Assembly: GCA_014338405.1 (NCBI GenBank)
Contig: JTDE01000172.1
Span: forward strand, 45,393-109,392
Direction: 5' to 3'
Source: Paragonimus skrjabini miyazakii
Taxonomy: Eukaryota > Platyhelminthes > Trematoda > Plagiorchiida > Troglotrematidae
Length of the DNA stretch: 64,000 nt
Shown one piece after another: positions 22,801-35,853 of the stretch. The notes under the pieces are model-generated. The model worked only from the letters and a program-made list of their open reading frames with translations. It was not told the origin of the DNA and made no database searches. Numbering within the stretch: position 1 is the stretch's first letter; every line of letters begins with the position of its first letter. Both the position numbers and the translations under genes were made by a program.

Positions 22801-25800
22801 CACAATCAGCTTACTGACCAACTCATGCTGTGTGTGTGCAGCATTGGTGCCACTCCCGGTCAGTTTATCGGACCTATTAGGCAGGTTGGTTGGCATCTCA
22901 TTGGTTTGTATACTGTGGAAGTACTGATTATTATGATGTGGTATTATTGCAGAAATCTTGTTTAATCAACCCTAAGCTGGTTAGTCAAACAATGGCGTTG
23001 GGAAGGTGGTGGAACTGCTGATGAGTTGAATTTTTATTGAGGTTGGACTGTATATACATAGATAAACCGCTTTTCAAGTCGACGATAAAAAAATGAGTTG
23101 TCTCATGATGGAGACCTAACCATGTAGGACACAATCTTAGTTAAGCTTTCAGCCAACTGTAGGTGCGGTACACAGGGTCGAACGATCCAACGGAAATGAT
23201 GACAATCCAGTCAGATCTGAGACAGTTGCAAGCCCTTATGTTCTGATTAGATTGCAGATGAAGTGCATCACAATATGTCCTGGGATGTGTTCAGGTATGC
23301 AAAGAGTGGCAGAACTTACGTATATGGTTCCGTAAAAATTGAGCTTGGAAAATTACGGTGATTCGGTTGACATTTGACTAATTCATGCACGTCAGCAATA
23401 GTCTTATATTTAACACAAATAGGGTGTTGATTATGAAATACCGGGTATCACAACCTGTAAACGAGATCGTTCGCTTCGAATGATTGCAATTTGTCAGTGG
23501 CAAAGTGTCAGATTTTGTTTGGGTTGCTCTCTAGGCTGCTTAATGCTTTGACAATGAATTACTTTGCGACTGTATTCGATGATGTGTCTTCATCATGGAA
23601 GAAATACCCAAATTCCTCTTCCAGATTCCGAGAAGGATGTGGCTCTTATTGTGGAGGTAAAAAAGGCAGTCACAAATTGGGTCACAACACTTGGTTCGCT
23701 ACGTTACTTAGATAAGCTGCATAGTCTGAGGCAATTCTTGACGTGTTGTCGATGCGTTATTGGGGCTTGGCTTTAACCTATGTGGTCTTCCGGTACTAAG
23801 AATCGTCTCAGGAGAGACTCACTGAAGTTATAGATTCTACTAAGACGTCTGACTTACAGGCTATGTCCCTTCAGCTTTTTTCTTGTAATGAATCAGGAAC
23901 AGTTTGCTAGAGTCTGTCATAGCAACGCCACCAGCCGATGAATTCAGAAGCAAATTTCACATAAGTACTTCTAACATGAAACTAATCCTTCAGTTACTTT
24001 GGTCATCATAATGCTTGTGGTAAGATAAAGATGTACCCGTCCTCTCACTTTTTGTTAGACTGCTACTGTTAACCAACTACTGACGTATGCTGGCAATATG
24101 ATTGACAGGTTGTGGTCAGGTTTCTCTTTCGCCCATTTTTCTAAATACATTATCATTCGCAGCATTATCATCATCCAGATTACAAAGTTGAAACTGTTTC
24201 CGCCCTTTCAAAATCGTTTAACATATGTCAATAAACATCCACAGCTTCTTCCAATCTGTAAGTTTCCTGTGAGTTCAGTTATTTATCGGCATTCCTGAGT
24301 CACCTCATGCAACTTGTGACAGTTATGATAATTCTACTACAAAGTGTGTATCGGCACTGTCGAATAAACTGTCGTATTTGTCTTGAACTTGCCCTTTTCG
24401 AATGTACAGTGGATATGTGCGGAAACATCAAATTTTCCGCGGCTATTTTCTGGTACCTGGAACAATCATAACCTAATTACTCACCCAATATTATATGCTG
24501 TACATACAACTGTATTCACCCGACTGCATTTTTGTTTTGCTTTAGTTTGAATGTATGACTGAAGGCATTGACCTTTAACCATGCCTTATATAGTTTCCTG
24601 TGTACATTCATACTGACAACCAGTTCATGTGATTATTTCTTGCACTTGGCCCATTTATAAATCACCGGAAATATGGTTGGCTACAAATTCATCTTCTAAA
24701 TGCTGCCATGTTCAGAAACAATATTAATCAACCACAACATCTCATACAAACCACATACCTAGAAGATTGGGCGCCGTGTCAACTTTAGAGCGATTAATGA
24801 TAGATGGTTTTGTTAGAATCTGTGAAAGAAGCAGATATGGGAAATGTTGCTTCTGGTATGTTCACGAGAGTAGCTAATTATTGAAAGATTGCGTCAATTA
24901 GGTTTCCATTCGTATTTGATTATGGTGTCTAGTAAAGATCAAATGATAATATAACAATCCGCTTGAATTGAGCATACCTCAAGTTCGATTGCAGCATTTA
25001 CGTTCCGGTAAAATTTGTGTTTGTCCATTTTGAAGGCAGGTATTCGATTCGAGGATCGGTATTAATAAGCTTGTCAGTACTGCGCATTTTCGACCGAAGG
25101 AATACTTTTTCTTCGGCAAGTTTGTCAACGTTTAACTTACTGCCTACTTTATATGATCTAAACCTCATAAGTATTGCAAGATAATTTGAAACTGATCGAT
25201 CACATTATAAATTAGCTGCCTCAACCTGTCTAAGAAATCTTGTTCATTCGGTTGTCGAATGGAGTAAACAAAAGAGACATTGTTAATTCTGTTGTTGAAA
25301 AGACCAGATAAGATTAAGAATATCCACCAGATATTGAAGTTGAAGTTTATAAGTTTATGCTGGTTGTGCTTAATGGGGCGTTACTGGAGTGGTGACAGAC
25401 ATATTCGCCCTCGAGTGATGATATTAGCAGTGTCAACTCGGTAACGACAAGGTTATACACTACTGGTGAACTGTGGTGAGAACAACAATATTGTCTGGTG
25501 CTTCCATTCAAAAGGAGGTAACCGAAAATGGTATCCGCATGTTGGTATTCAGTTTGCAAAGACTAAGATTCCCATCTACGGTCAATCGCATTTCATTGAA
25601 TGGGATGATGTAACCCTCCGTCAAGCACTGTTAGCCGGGTGTTTCTTAGTTAGCGTTGAGCTATTAGATGAGCTGACTTTTATCATGGATTTGAGCTAGA
25701 CGATTTGATTTAAAAGTAACGGTTGCGACAAATGGTAGTCGATAAAATGTTTAGACTATGAATATGGACACAAACTATTCCAGCCGGGATAATAGAGGAA

Positions 25801-28101
25801 ACTTCACCGTATTACATACTACACGGTTATCACCTATTCACAACAAACAATTAAACACATTCTGACTTCTTTTCTGCTTAATGCCGTCGCCGTAAAAGCA
25901 GTTCACACGTGATTATAATGTTTGCTTGCAAATGACTTTTTAACAGGAACCCACAGAACAAAAGTGTTAGAGTGGGGTTTTGCTGAGTTGGAGCTTGTAG
26001 GTGTTAAATAGTCCAGCCGCGACTGGGTTTTGATTACCTATCTGCCTTTACAAGAGAGAACTGTGTTGACCTCTACGTTTTCACAGTTTATTTAGACTTT
26101 CAATTAAATTCGCTGCTGAGTAATCTTCAGGTTACCTAGTTATATTCAAATGCGATAGCGTAAGTGACCCATTGGCTCCAATCGATAACCCCTTGATCAG
26201 AACATCCTAATAACTTGAATGAACAGAGTTCAGTAGATTTGTTAAGCAGTATATTCGTTGCAGAAAGAGAGGGCAAAATGCTTGTGGGTTGGAACTGAAT
26301 GGGACAAAGTTTCATCCATCATCTACTCACTACATCCAGTTTGTCATGTACGTAAACAAGGATAAAGACTCGATCAGAAGTAAGTAGGCAACCGCCCGGC
26401 ATCACCGGGCATATCAGCTCGAATTTGTTAAACTCCAAAGAAACGATCATTTTAGAATCACAACATCCATTCTAGCAAACAATGTTTCCATTCACACTAA
26501 CCATACACGAAGGCTCATTTATTCTGCCTTCACAGAGTTTACACAAACACACTAGAAGCGAGATTTTAACTATCAGGCAAACGGGATAAAATGATAAAGT
26601 ATGACGATAGCTTCCGTATGTAGACAGTCAGTTAAAACGCGAAAGCTGCCATCATATGTAAGTTATACTTAGTTGATGTGAGCCAAATTCCTGCTCATTC
26701 CTGTGTTGATTACCAACAACGTGAAAACGTATTCAGTGACGTCAGTGGGAATGTCACAGTCAATCTTTGAAATTACCTCCAACAACCACAGCAATCTATC
26801 TAAACAATTTACTTTTCACAAGAATACAAATATGGTGCAACTTTAACACTCGGTCAAAAAATTTCCGTTAATATACTGTTGTGCATGTACTGTCACCGGA
26901 TTAGATGTCCAGTTGCTTGTAGACGGACACTTTGTCTTGTGGATGAATCACATTATTAGCCAGAGCCAATTTATAAAGTGATTCACTGACAACGAGGATG
27001 ATTAGGTAGAGGGTTTGTAACCATCATAGTGCCCTTTGCACTAGTCTCTGGATTGACCTGGCTTACTTTGAAACCCTAACCAATACTTGTGGACAATCCT
27101 ATTTCTTCCGATATCTGCGGTTAATAAGAAAAATTAAATTCATGAGTAAGTTTAACATAACTTGAAGAAGACCGTCCTGTTCCCTTCCCTTGATATCTGC
27201 CAAGGTAAGTAGTCGTAACTGGATACAATTTATCAGTATTTTGACCTAAGTTGTGCTTTCCTTCTCCATGTTTGGATGAATAACTAGTTAACGAATTATC
27301 GGTGATTTTTTCGAATCACACCATGTTAGTCCTCCACTGTTATGTTATGTTTTGGTATGTCAAACAGTATCACAAAGTTATGTAAAATGTCAACCAAAAC
27401 ATGTGGACAAGTGAATTATCATCCTCTGCAGAAGCCATGCTCTGAAAGATTTTTGCACAACTCACTTGAATCACGTTAAAATGGCAAATTGCTATTTTAT
27501 TTCATTACTGGCAGCATTACTATATGAGACAGTAACGTCACTGTTTCTGGAACCCCTCATCCTTCAAAATACCAGTCAGTTCTGCCAGTTTTTCGCTGCA
27601 ACATTGTTACACATAAAACTGTTCTTATTCATTTTACCTGCTTATGGAGGCTTTGGTGATAAATCATTCAGAAGAACAAACAAACTGCTTTTAGTTAAGT
27701 CTGAACCCAAGCTAACCTTCTTATTGTCTTAGCAACCGTTATTCCATTGTTATTCTTGTTTACCTGTTCCTGTCATCGAACTGGTGGAAATACCAACAAG
27801 CAATGAACTAGATTGAGTCCAATGCTAACCCAATTACAGTATTAACAGAATACCCGGATTTTGGGTGCATTCGTTCAGTTTAAAAAAGCAAGCCTTTTAT
27901 GGAAAGCAATAGGTAAGGCAATTGGTTAGACATCGTGAAAGTGTTGTGTCAGTCACATTACGTCTATCAAGTATATGAGTCCCGCAGGTCTCTGCTGATA
28001 GACAACTCTCTAACAATAGCGCCAGTGATAATGTGGACACTCATAATTTATTGTATTTGCGCAATTTCGATTGTTGACCCCAAAACTTTAGTGAGTTTTT
28101 T
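19900..28101. other. Long AT-rich stretch without recognised genes
   Basis: Open frames here are 112 codons or fewer and mostly overlap on opposite strands (for example 21419-22332). Frames at 20548-20832 and 25466-25699 have a somewhat protein-like composition but no recognisable motif. No tRNA or LINE text was seen. Confidence 0.35.
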
Positions 28102-28811
28102 CTGTTGTATGACAGGCAGTTTCATTGTGAGTAGCATACTACTCACAAGTAGCACGTTACCCATAGGCAACATTCAGGAACAAAAGAGCAAGCTCCGAAC
28201 GCCATGAAGACGACGAACAAGAAGGGACTATCGGAGCAGTGTATGCGTGCGGTGTGAGAACTTCCACCAGGGCGAATGACAGCGTACTGTCACCCGATGT
28301 ATGTGAATGCATGTCTGCCGTGCAAATGAGTGTGCGCGTTTGTGGTTTAATTTTTGACATGATCTGTGCAGGAGTTTGTGCAATAAACGAATTCTCAGGC
28401 GAAGCGTCTTTTGTGGTCACAACAACTGGTGCCGTGACCAGGATTCGAATCCGAGTTCTTGCGGACGCAACGCAATGTCCCAACCAGTTGTTGTGACTAC
28501 GAAGTACGCTTGAACTGAGAATACGTTTATTGCGCAGACTCCCGTACAACACATGTCAAAAATTAGACCACAAACGCGCACACTCATTTGCACGGCAGAC
28601 ATGCATTCACATACATCGGGTGACAGTACGCTGTCATTCGCCCTGGTGGAAGTTCTCACACCGCACGCATACACTGCTCCGATAGTCCCTTCTTGTTCGT
28701 CGTCCTCATGGCGTTCGGAGCTTGCTCTTTTGTTCCTGAATGTAGCCTATGGGTAACGTGCTACTTGTGAGTAGTGTGCTACTCACAATGAAACTGCCTG
28801 TCATACAACAG
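28102..28811. repeat. 710-bp near-perfect palindrome
   Basis: The left arm (28102-28430) and right arm (28483-28811) are reverse complements over 329 bp with no net insertion or deletion. About 20 mismatches were counted by eye, most of them in the inner 90 bp. The spacer is 52 bp (28431-28482) and contains GGATTCGAATCC, a perfect 12-bp palindrome that also matches a Pol III B-box core. Near each outer end is a small hairpin, GTGAGTAG with CTACTCAC (28127-28146 and 28767-28786). The arms carry mirrored open frames of 85 codons with identical N-terminal halves, an effect of the symmetry and not evidence of a gene. It could be a foldback-type element, two repeats inserted head to head, or an inverted duplication. 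Confidence 0.95.
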
Positions 28812-31800
28812 TCTCCCCGTTACGAGGAGTCTCACACTAAAGAGCACCCGCCAGAAAACATCTTTTTCAAGGAAAGGATACGGTCCTCACTGTGGCCTTG
28901 TGCCACTTATAGAACACGGTTAACTTCGGTTGGAAACAGCCCTCTTCGTTTCGATCCCCAAACTTTCTCTGAAGTGAACGCATCAAGCTGAACCCCAATC
29001 GCAGCTGACCTCACTTTCTTTTCCGTTTTCACCACTTTTGCTGGCCGAATGAACTCTTACTTATCGTACTTTTGAGTGCATGTTCCACACACTGTTTTTA
29101 TTTCTGTGAGCTTTCCTAAAGTGATTTAGCCATATTTTCCGCTTTACTGCCTTTTGATTTGATGATTACAGTTAAGTGAAAGTCCTGGGAACCAACCCGT
29201 TGTTCATCCATCTATACAGTTGTTCCAGCCAGTGACGTTAGTTGCACAAGCGATTGAGGAATAAATTGTGGTGCGCACCGGAATGGGAGTGCTAACATTA
29301 GCACACATAATTCTAACCTTCTGAGAAACACTGACCATACGGATCCGTAACCAATATCGAAAAGTTTGTTTTTACTAGCACAGTTGTTTGAGATGGTACA
29401 CTACGGTGAAAGACAATGGAACGGGAGACTACGATGGCAAACTACTGCGGATGCATCTGCTTTCACACGTCGTTCGGTTAGTATGCAATATTCAGCGAAT
29501 TGAAAACACTGGAAAATAGCAGTTTTCAAATATGAGGGTTCGGCAACTGGCCAAAAATGAGAGGATATGCGAAAACCCATAAACCAGAAATAGAATAACC
29601 CAGATACACAACACATATAAACCAGACTCATCATGCCATTACTCATCACATCACGGTTGGAAACAATGAAGCTAACTGGGAAATCTCCGGGTAGGGCTAG
29701 AAGGACATATTCCTGCAGCGCTGGTAGCGATATGAATGTTCCCCCAGATAAATTTGCTCATAACTCAGAAATACCCGTTGGTGACAGAGGATCAGCCCGA
29801 AACGGAGTTTTTGCATAAAATGCGCAAGTGAAATCGACACCACAAAGTCAATTAGTGAATGCAAGTGGAAGAAACTTGCAATTACTTGTAGCGTACTTAA
29901 AAGCTGATTTCAGAACTTTATCCATGTAAAATGTCACGTGTTTTGCTGCAAGCGTAGTGAGTGCCTCAAGTCTTCAGTGTGGTAACAAAGTTGAAAACCG
30001 TGGTATCGATCTATCAGTGCTACTTTGGAAGGATTTGCGTCACTCGATCATCTAGTTAAGTTCTGCACAAATATGATAAACTTCACCAGTAGGCCAGTAT
30101 GTCTTAATGTAAAAAACACCCCTCCGTCAGGAACACTCAGCATTCTTTGTAGGTGTTCCTTATGATACAAAAACATCCTCCCGGTCTATTGAAAGTGGTC
30201 ATTCCAGGAAGGTGGTCATTCCAAGAAGGTGGTCATTTCAGGAGAGTGATCATTTTGGAAATTTTTGATGGGTATCTTTCAATTATTTACACCATGCTAT
30301 TCCAATAAAATCAGAATGGACACCAGCTTGGGTTGTGCTCTGCGTACAAACTGGCTACTATTAGAAGTGACATATTTATCAAGCCTGCTTTTATCTTGAA
30401 AGTTCGATTACTTCAACATACAGATCATGCTGAGGGCTGATCATACGTGGACAGACACCAAATATTAGACGAGGCATATAAGCAAGGTCGACTGAAAACT
30501 GCCGACTTGTTTGGTGATTACCTCCTCTTTATCATTCCCTTCTTCTTGGACTTCTATTCACCCTTCTTCCTTGTTCCTCTGATGAGCACCAATGTTATCT
30601 GCTGTGTATTGTCTGAAATATGTAAGAGACAAAAAAGATGAAACCTCACGAGGATTAGCATACCCCTATGTTTCGAAATGTAAAGGTTCTGGCAATACAT
30701 AAGACTTCTTCTGAAGTTGCTTTTAAATTGTAACTTATTGGATGGTGTCATGATTTTATGTCTGATGGTAACAACTAAAACCATACCCATGTCATTACCA
30801 GCAGTCAGATTATGTAATACAAGTGGAACTTAAGTCACTATACGTGCAATGTGGTCTTAAAAAATTTGTAACATAAATTATGGTATGGGGTACCATGGCA
30901 TTTAGCTCGTTTCTCATTATCGCCAACGAGGACAACCATACATACTATCGATAACAGATGGACAGAATAGTAAGGGATGAACATATGTCTGAAATCGACA
31001 AAAACAATAATTTTCTGGGCATATGGCTAGATGACCTCGCGTTACAACCCGTGCTACTTTTAGCATGGAAGCCTCAAGAACGGTGTAAGAAATGATCGAA
31101 CAGATTACGCTGCATTTCAATTGCAGTTCATTTCATATGGGTTAGCTATACAGAATTCCAAATCACAAAACAAGTACAGAAGATTTAAAGTTTAAAACCG
31201 GTTCCGCTGACACCAACGTAGCTTTAAAGTTAACAAATTTTTGCGCTACTATAGAAACCAGATCATTAACTGAAAGGGGAATAGTTTCCCAGAGATCTGA
31301 ATAAGCATCATGGATTTATCATCAACGGAATTTGATAAACTGCAGCCTGAGTTACTTTTTCGGTTTTGCAATTTTGCTATCCGCTAACAAAATAAGTAGT
31401 ATATGGACAGATGAACAGTTTGAATGGACGGTTTTCTGAACTTCAGCCAGTTTAAAAGCACAATGAGAATAGGCTTATGGCAAAGCTTCTTGATATATAG
31501 CACCAGTTCAGCATCACTTTCAGTCCTCAGAGTAGTCAGACAACTTGGAGATATAGAGCCGCTCTTAGACCTTTTAGTGTTAACCAGAATATAATTGTCG
31601 TTTACCTTGACAAAGAATCTGGAACAGTAATAATGCAGGTTACAATGGCTAGACAAACTCGATAGCCCGTAACTGTTTTCGAACTGTGATTGGGGAAGAG
31701 ATAACCGAGCAGACCTAGAAAGCAAAGAAGTGTGACTGTGACCTGAATAAATTTTCACAGACGTTACCACCTTCAAAGGCATCACGTCGTACTAAAGTCA

Positions 31801-32115
31801 AAATAATCAGACAGAAGCTTCCTGAAAGGAACAGTCTGAAATTCCGTTAAGAATAATATTGGTCATGATCAACTATAGGCAGTACAAACTGACCAAGCGA
31901 TTAGCGGGCCTTCAAGAGAACATACCTACTGAAGGACATTTGCAACTAAAAATCATGCTGTCAGAATAATTCACGTCACAAAGCACACGGCATTTCTGGA
32001 CACCGAATCGTTGCCCACGGTTGTACCTTTAGGAGGAAGCATCAGTCCTTTGCCATTTAGTATTACTTCTGTAATGTGCGACCGAAACCAGCAAGCGCGC
32101 ATGAGTTGAATTTGA
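28812..32115. other. No gene recognised
   Basis: AT-rich sequence containing the 17-bp tandem repeat at 30195-30257. Frames such as 31384-31785 (-) show no recognisable domain. Confidence 0.35.
30195..30257. repeat. 17-bp tandem repeat, four copies
   Basis: The unit begins GTGGTCATTCCA and recurs at 30195, 30212, 30229 and 30246. The last copy is degenerate. Confidence 0.9.
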
Positions 32116-32331
32116 ATTGGTGACGGAGCGTGCTGCTGTGTTGTCGGCGCCGTTTTAGTTATCGCTTGTGTAAGTCGTGTGCATGGCTTACTGGGCCTTT
32201 GGCTCATGTTTGTTTCTTGTTGTTTCCTTTTGCAGGACTTGTTGGAACCCCTACTTCGGAAGAACGCTGTCCCCTGGTGTCTCCACATTGCCCCACAGTT
32301 GGTCCGCAGGTGTGACGGACAACCCGAGTAG
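32116..32331 (+). CDS. Candidate spliced reading frame, unknown
   Basis: A strong donor (TGT|GTAAGT at 32170) and an acceptor with a T-rich tract (TTTCCTTTTGCAG at 32235) bound a 66-nt intron. Joining 32116-32169 to 32236-32331 keeps one frame open to TAG at 32329-32331, giving about 49 codons that end near APQLVRRCDGQPE. An AATAAA lies 34 bp downstream at 32365-32370. There is no ATG in the frame after the stop at 32113, so an upstream exon would be needed. The block is GC-richer than its surroundings. It may be a host terminal exon, part of a solo LTR or other repeat, or chance. Function unknown. Confidence 0.25.
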   Translation: MGDGACCCVVGAVLVIACVSRVHGLLGLWLMFVSCCFLLQDLLEPLLRKNAVPWCLHIAPQLVRRCDGQPE

Positions 32332-32379
32332 AAACAGCCGGCTTGCATGCTACACTTCAAACCAAATAAATATTGCAAT

Positions 32380-32880
32380 CCTACAAAGTGAACCAGAGCT
32401 CTTAATTTTACTGTGTAAATCTGACGTAGGTTTTACCTTTATAAGTACAACTATTCTTCAGATCACTAGTGTTGTGATGAGCAGTTCATTTTGTCTCGTC
32501 TTTGCCGATATTTTCGTATCCAAACTAGAAATGCAAATGACAGACAACTTGGTTAGTTTGGCCCCTTATGAAAAAAAGTCGACTAATGATGTTAATTTGG
32601 TGACGAATGTTCGGATCCAGCAAGAGAGTTGATAGTCCAAATGAACTGTTCTTACTCAAACCCTTTACACTTTAAAAAGTGAGACTACTGGAGGACAGCC
32701 GTTCCTGGATGATACCTAAATAAGAGGGGAATGGATAATTCCAGCTTGTTAGCTATCGAAAGAAAACCTGGACCTTTCAGCACCTGCACTTTGGAATAAA
32801 CTGGTTGATCGAACGAGACGGAGTTGTACTAGTAACACCATTAGATGATGCATTACGTTAATTAGAAGAAACCGATGTTC
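32380..32880 (+). mobile_element. Penelope-like element F, RT relic
   Basis: The frame at 32385-32632 reads SEPELLILLCKSDVGFTF, then ILQITSVVMSSSF, then FADIFVSKLEMQMTDN. This corresponds to the PLE box LLxLCTxxxxFxFNG, QxDGVAMGSPLGP and LADIFMxKLE, with the glycine-serine-proline core destroyed. Around 32700-32800, in other frames, are FLD-like and YRKKTWTFQHLHF text, matching the RK(P/T)TWTGQYxHF segment that follows the RT core. The GIY-YIG part was not found. Dead copy. Confidence 0.65.
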
Positions 32881-35230
32881 AGAGGCTATCCAAAAAGATG
32901 CGTAGTTAAGATCAACAAGATTAATGCACAGGGTAATTCGCAACCCACAGCCCACCAGAAATCAGTAGTTTGACAACTGCTATTCAAAAGAACGAACGTA
33001 TGTTGATTGGCTGACCAACACTTCAGGTCAAGTGTTTCCCACGCGTTCTCTACTGCGAAGTCGGTAATCATATACGGAGCGTCCTGAATCCCTACATCTC
33101 TGGTCAAGCAAACAGGGTTTCAGTTCATCAAGTCAAAGGTAAATTATAAACAAAACTGTCGATGTGCAGCATCCCATGGAAGCCGGCATGACTGAGCGTC
33201 AGCTTAGAACCAGACATGCCGTACAGTGCTAAAATGGGTGATGCACCCTGTAACGTGAATTGTTCTAATACTGTGACTGTCGTGTATGATAGTCTCCATT
33301 TCATTTTCTTTGCGTCTTGTCGACTATATGTGGTAATCGTTCCGCCCTATAGATTTAAAGCTCTATCATCTAATTCCGACACGGTGTTATCATACTTCTT
33401 TTCCTTATCGATTTTTGGCCAAATGAAATTCAGACGTACCAAACATCCTTAAACAAACGCAACACAGAGAATTGAATATCATTAGAGTTGTCTATGCAAA
33501 AGACATGCCGGAAGAATTAGAGGATAGTAGTGGAGATTTTAGTGCAAATGTTCATTTTCTATTATTAACTGCTGCCCTGAACTTCCAGCAAATATAACGA
33601 TGTAACTTCGAACCTCATGTCATTTTTGATGTTTTCACAATCACGGGTCTAAAGTGATTTATCGACCTCGGAGATGAATTGGTTGTTATGTTTTTCGGTC
33701 AAGCACATCGAGCTGTGGGTATACCAAAACAAAAGATGACGTTTCCTACCTACAAATCACGTGAAGCAGTAAACCGTTTATGACGAGGTTGTAGTTTAGG
33801 CAGGTATTCGCATCGCCACTATTATAATTACACGCAAACAAGTTATTGGAATTGATTTCATCCCTTTGTAAAGTGCCTATGCAATGTCACCCTCCCATTA
33901 GAAGATCTCATACTTTATATATGCAATACCAGATCACTAAGTCTTAGCACCTAGGAATTTTGAGGATCACCATAGGTGTGTACCTGTGGTTGGTTGGCAA
34001 TTATTCGTTCATACTATACAACACAGGCGTTCAGTGATTCTTCGCTCATAACATACAAGTGAGTCAGAAAAGTAAGCATCCAACGGGTGGTTCTGAGCAT
34101 TCTTTTCCTTACCTCACTATGATAGCTAGCTCTTGGAGAGTTAAAGTTTCAGTCATTTTTAAGACAGCAAATAAATAACGATCTTCCTATGGTATAAAGT
34201 CTGTACCTTTTTCTTCGGCTCCAAATCTGTCCCTACAATGTTGAAACTGTTGTCGCATCTGGGGCTCCTCGTTTGCCCAAAAATCTCATAATTACTTTTA
34301 TGAACGGGCCGGTCAATACTGAGTAGGTAATTTCTAAGTGAAAAGGAAGAGTCTGCAAGCAGGTAAACACGCAGCCTTAAGGTATGTGTTCTTATATGCC
34401 CATCTTAACCACGAACAGATCAACGTAGTCCACTTCAATGTACATCGGCAGTCACTGTAGTAATTGACAGTGGAGTCATCTCTTGCTCACCTGGTTTAGA
34501 AAAATTTAACTTTTACCCACAGCACTTATTGATCACGCGCTTGACAGTAACCGTCCAGTTCAACACCCTGAAATTTGTCCAGACGAATGCAAGTATAAGT
34601 GTGGCACCCATGCGAGTTTCCATCGCCTAGTAGCGGTTAGCTATAAACTGTGTACCTGTACCGTGCGACTATAAAATAACAGGTTTTTGTTGCTTTTGTC
34701 AGCGCCACCACTTGCTCTTCCACCAAGACCTAACGAGAAGTCTTTTAGCTTTAACCACAGCCGGGACAAACTATCTATGCGTCTCCTGCCAGCGAAGTTA
34801 CCCTTGAGATATTCCAGGTCATGCGAAAAACGCTTTGTTTGAAGAAGCCTGATCAACCTACCGTTTGATTGCTTCCCACCGGGCATAAATACTGTGGATT
34901 TAACTCTCCCGCAACTCTTTGACTGCTAATCTTTAGTACGCACTTAAAACTAACGAAGCGAGACAGCCACGTACTAGTATTCACTAGGTTTAACCAAGTG
35001 GAATAGCACAGTACCAGACAGTCTGAGATAGGATTCACTGTATGCACAACCTCAACATTAACAACACGCTCAAGGTTCGGAGTACTGATTTGTTAGTGCA
35101 GTGGAAAATGATGAATTTGCCAAGCCGTTTTTCTGAAACTGTTGAAAACTCCAGTTCACGAAGGCAGTGTTTTAATTCAGGCCAAGATGAATGTGATGCT
35201 CCTCTCAATGCTACATTAACCAGAATCAGC
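32881..35230. other. No gene recognised
   Basis: AT-rich sequence with short frames only. No repeat family was identified. Confidence 0.35.
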
Positions 35231-35355
35231 TCATCATCATCATCATCATCATAGACAGCAATACATCAGTGGTTCAAACTGATGCTTGACTGCCATACAA
35301 CCACGAAGAAGAAAAAGCAAACCCTGTATAGGAAGAGAGAAGAAAGAAAAGGGAA
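35231..35355 (-). mobile_element. RTE-like LINE 3' tail, short fragment
   Basis: This is the reverse complement of the tail seen at 1-251 and 11141-11370. It begins with an ATC microsatellite (35231-35251), then CAGCAATACATCAGTGGTTC, a CCATACAACCACG block and CCCTGTATAGG. It is a minus-strand insertion of little more than 100 bp, so very strongly 5'-truncated. Confidence 0.8.
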
Positions 35356-35695
35356 GATGAGTCTTAGTCTCACTCGGTTTGCAACGAAGACCCCAAACAG
35401 CGTTAGTGCATTGCAAATTCACAGTCGAACTATCATGGAGTTCGTCCGCAGGACTACGAAATTGACATGCATTACCAGTTTGTCTACAAGCAATCTCACT
35501 GGTCTTGCAGAAAGAACACCTGCCGTTAGCCCGAATCTTGCAATAGCCTAATCTACACTAAAAATTTGGTAGTAAGGAAAAGATAATGCATTCAATCTTT
35601 TGATGCTGCTAACTAAATTTAATTTATTCTAACTCGGATGCGTGACAGAGCAAGTACGGCTCTGCTCTAATGGCAATGCATATTAGAAATAAAAT

Positions 35696-35853
35696 GGTGT
35701 TTTGGCGAACAATCTGTTTTCGGTTATTCATCGTCGGGCCAATTACATAACATCTTACATCATCGTGGCTGTCAGGTGATCAAAATCAAACGCAGTTAGT
35801 CACATACTTATGTCACGAGATAGTGAATTTGAGGGCAATTAGGAGACAAAATT
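35696..35853 (+). repeat. Left inverted repeat of PLE B
   Basis: 158 bp, reverse complement of 37008-37165 in perfect register, about 87 percent identical by eye. The outer half differs mostly by transitions. Confidence 0.93.

Noticed and set aside
28239..28674. Two 85-codon frames with identical N-terminal halves on opposite strands
   Set aside because: They are mirror images created by the palindrome, not a gene pair.
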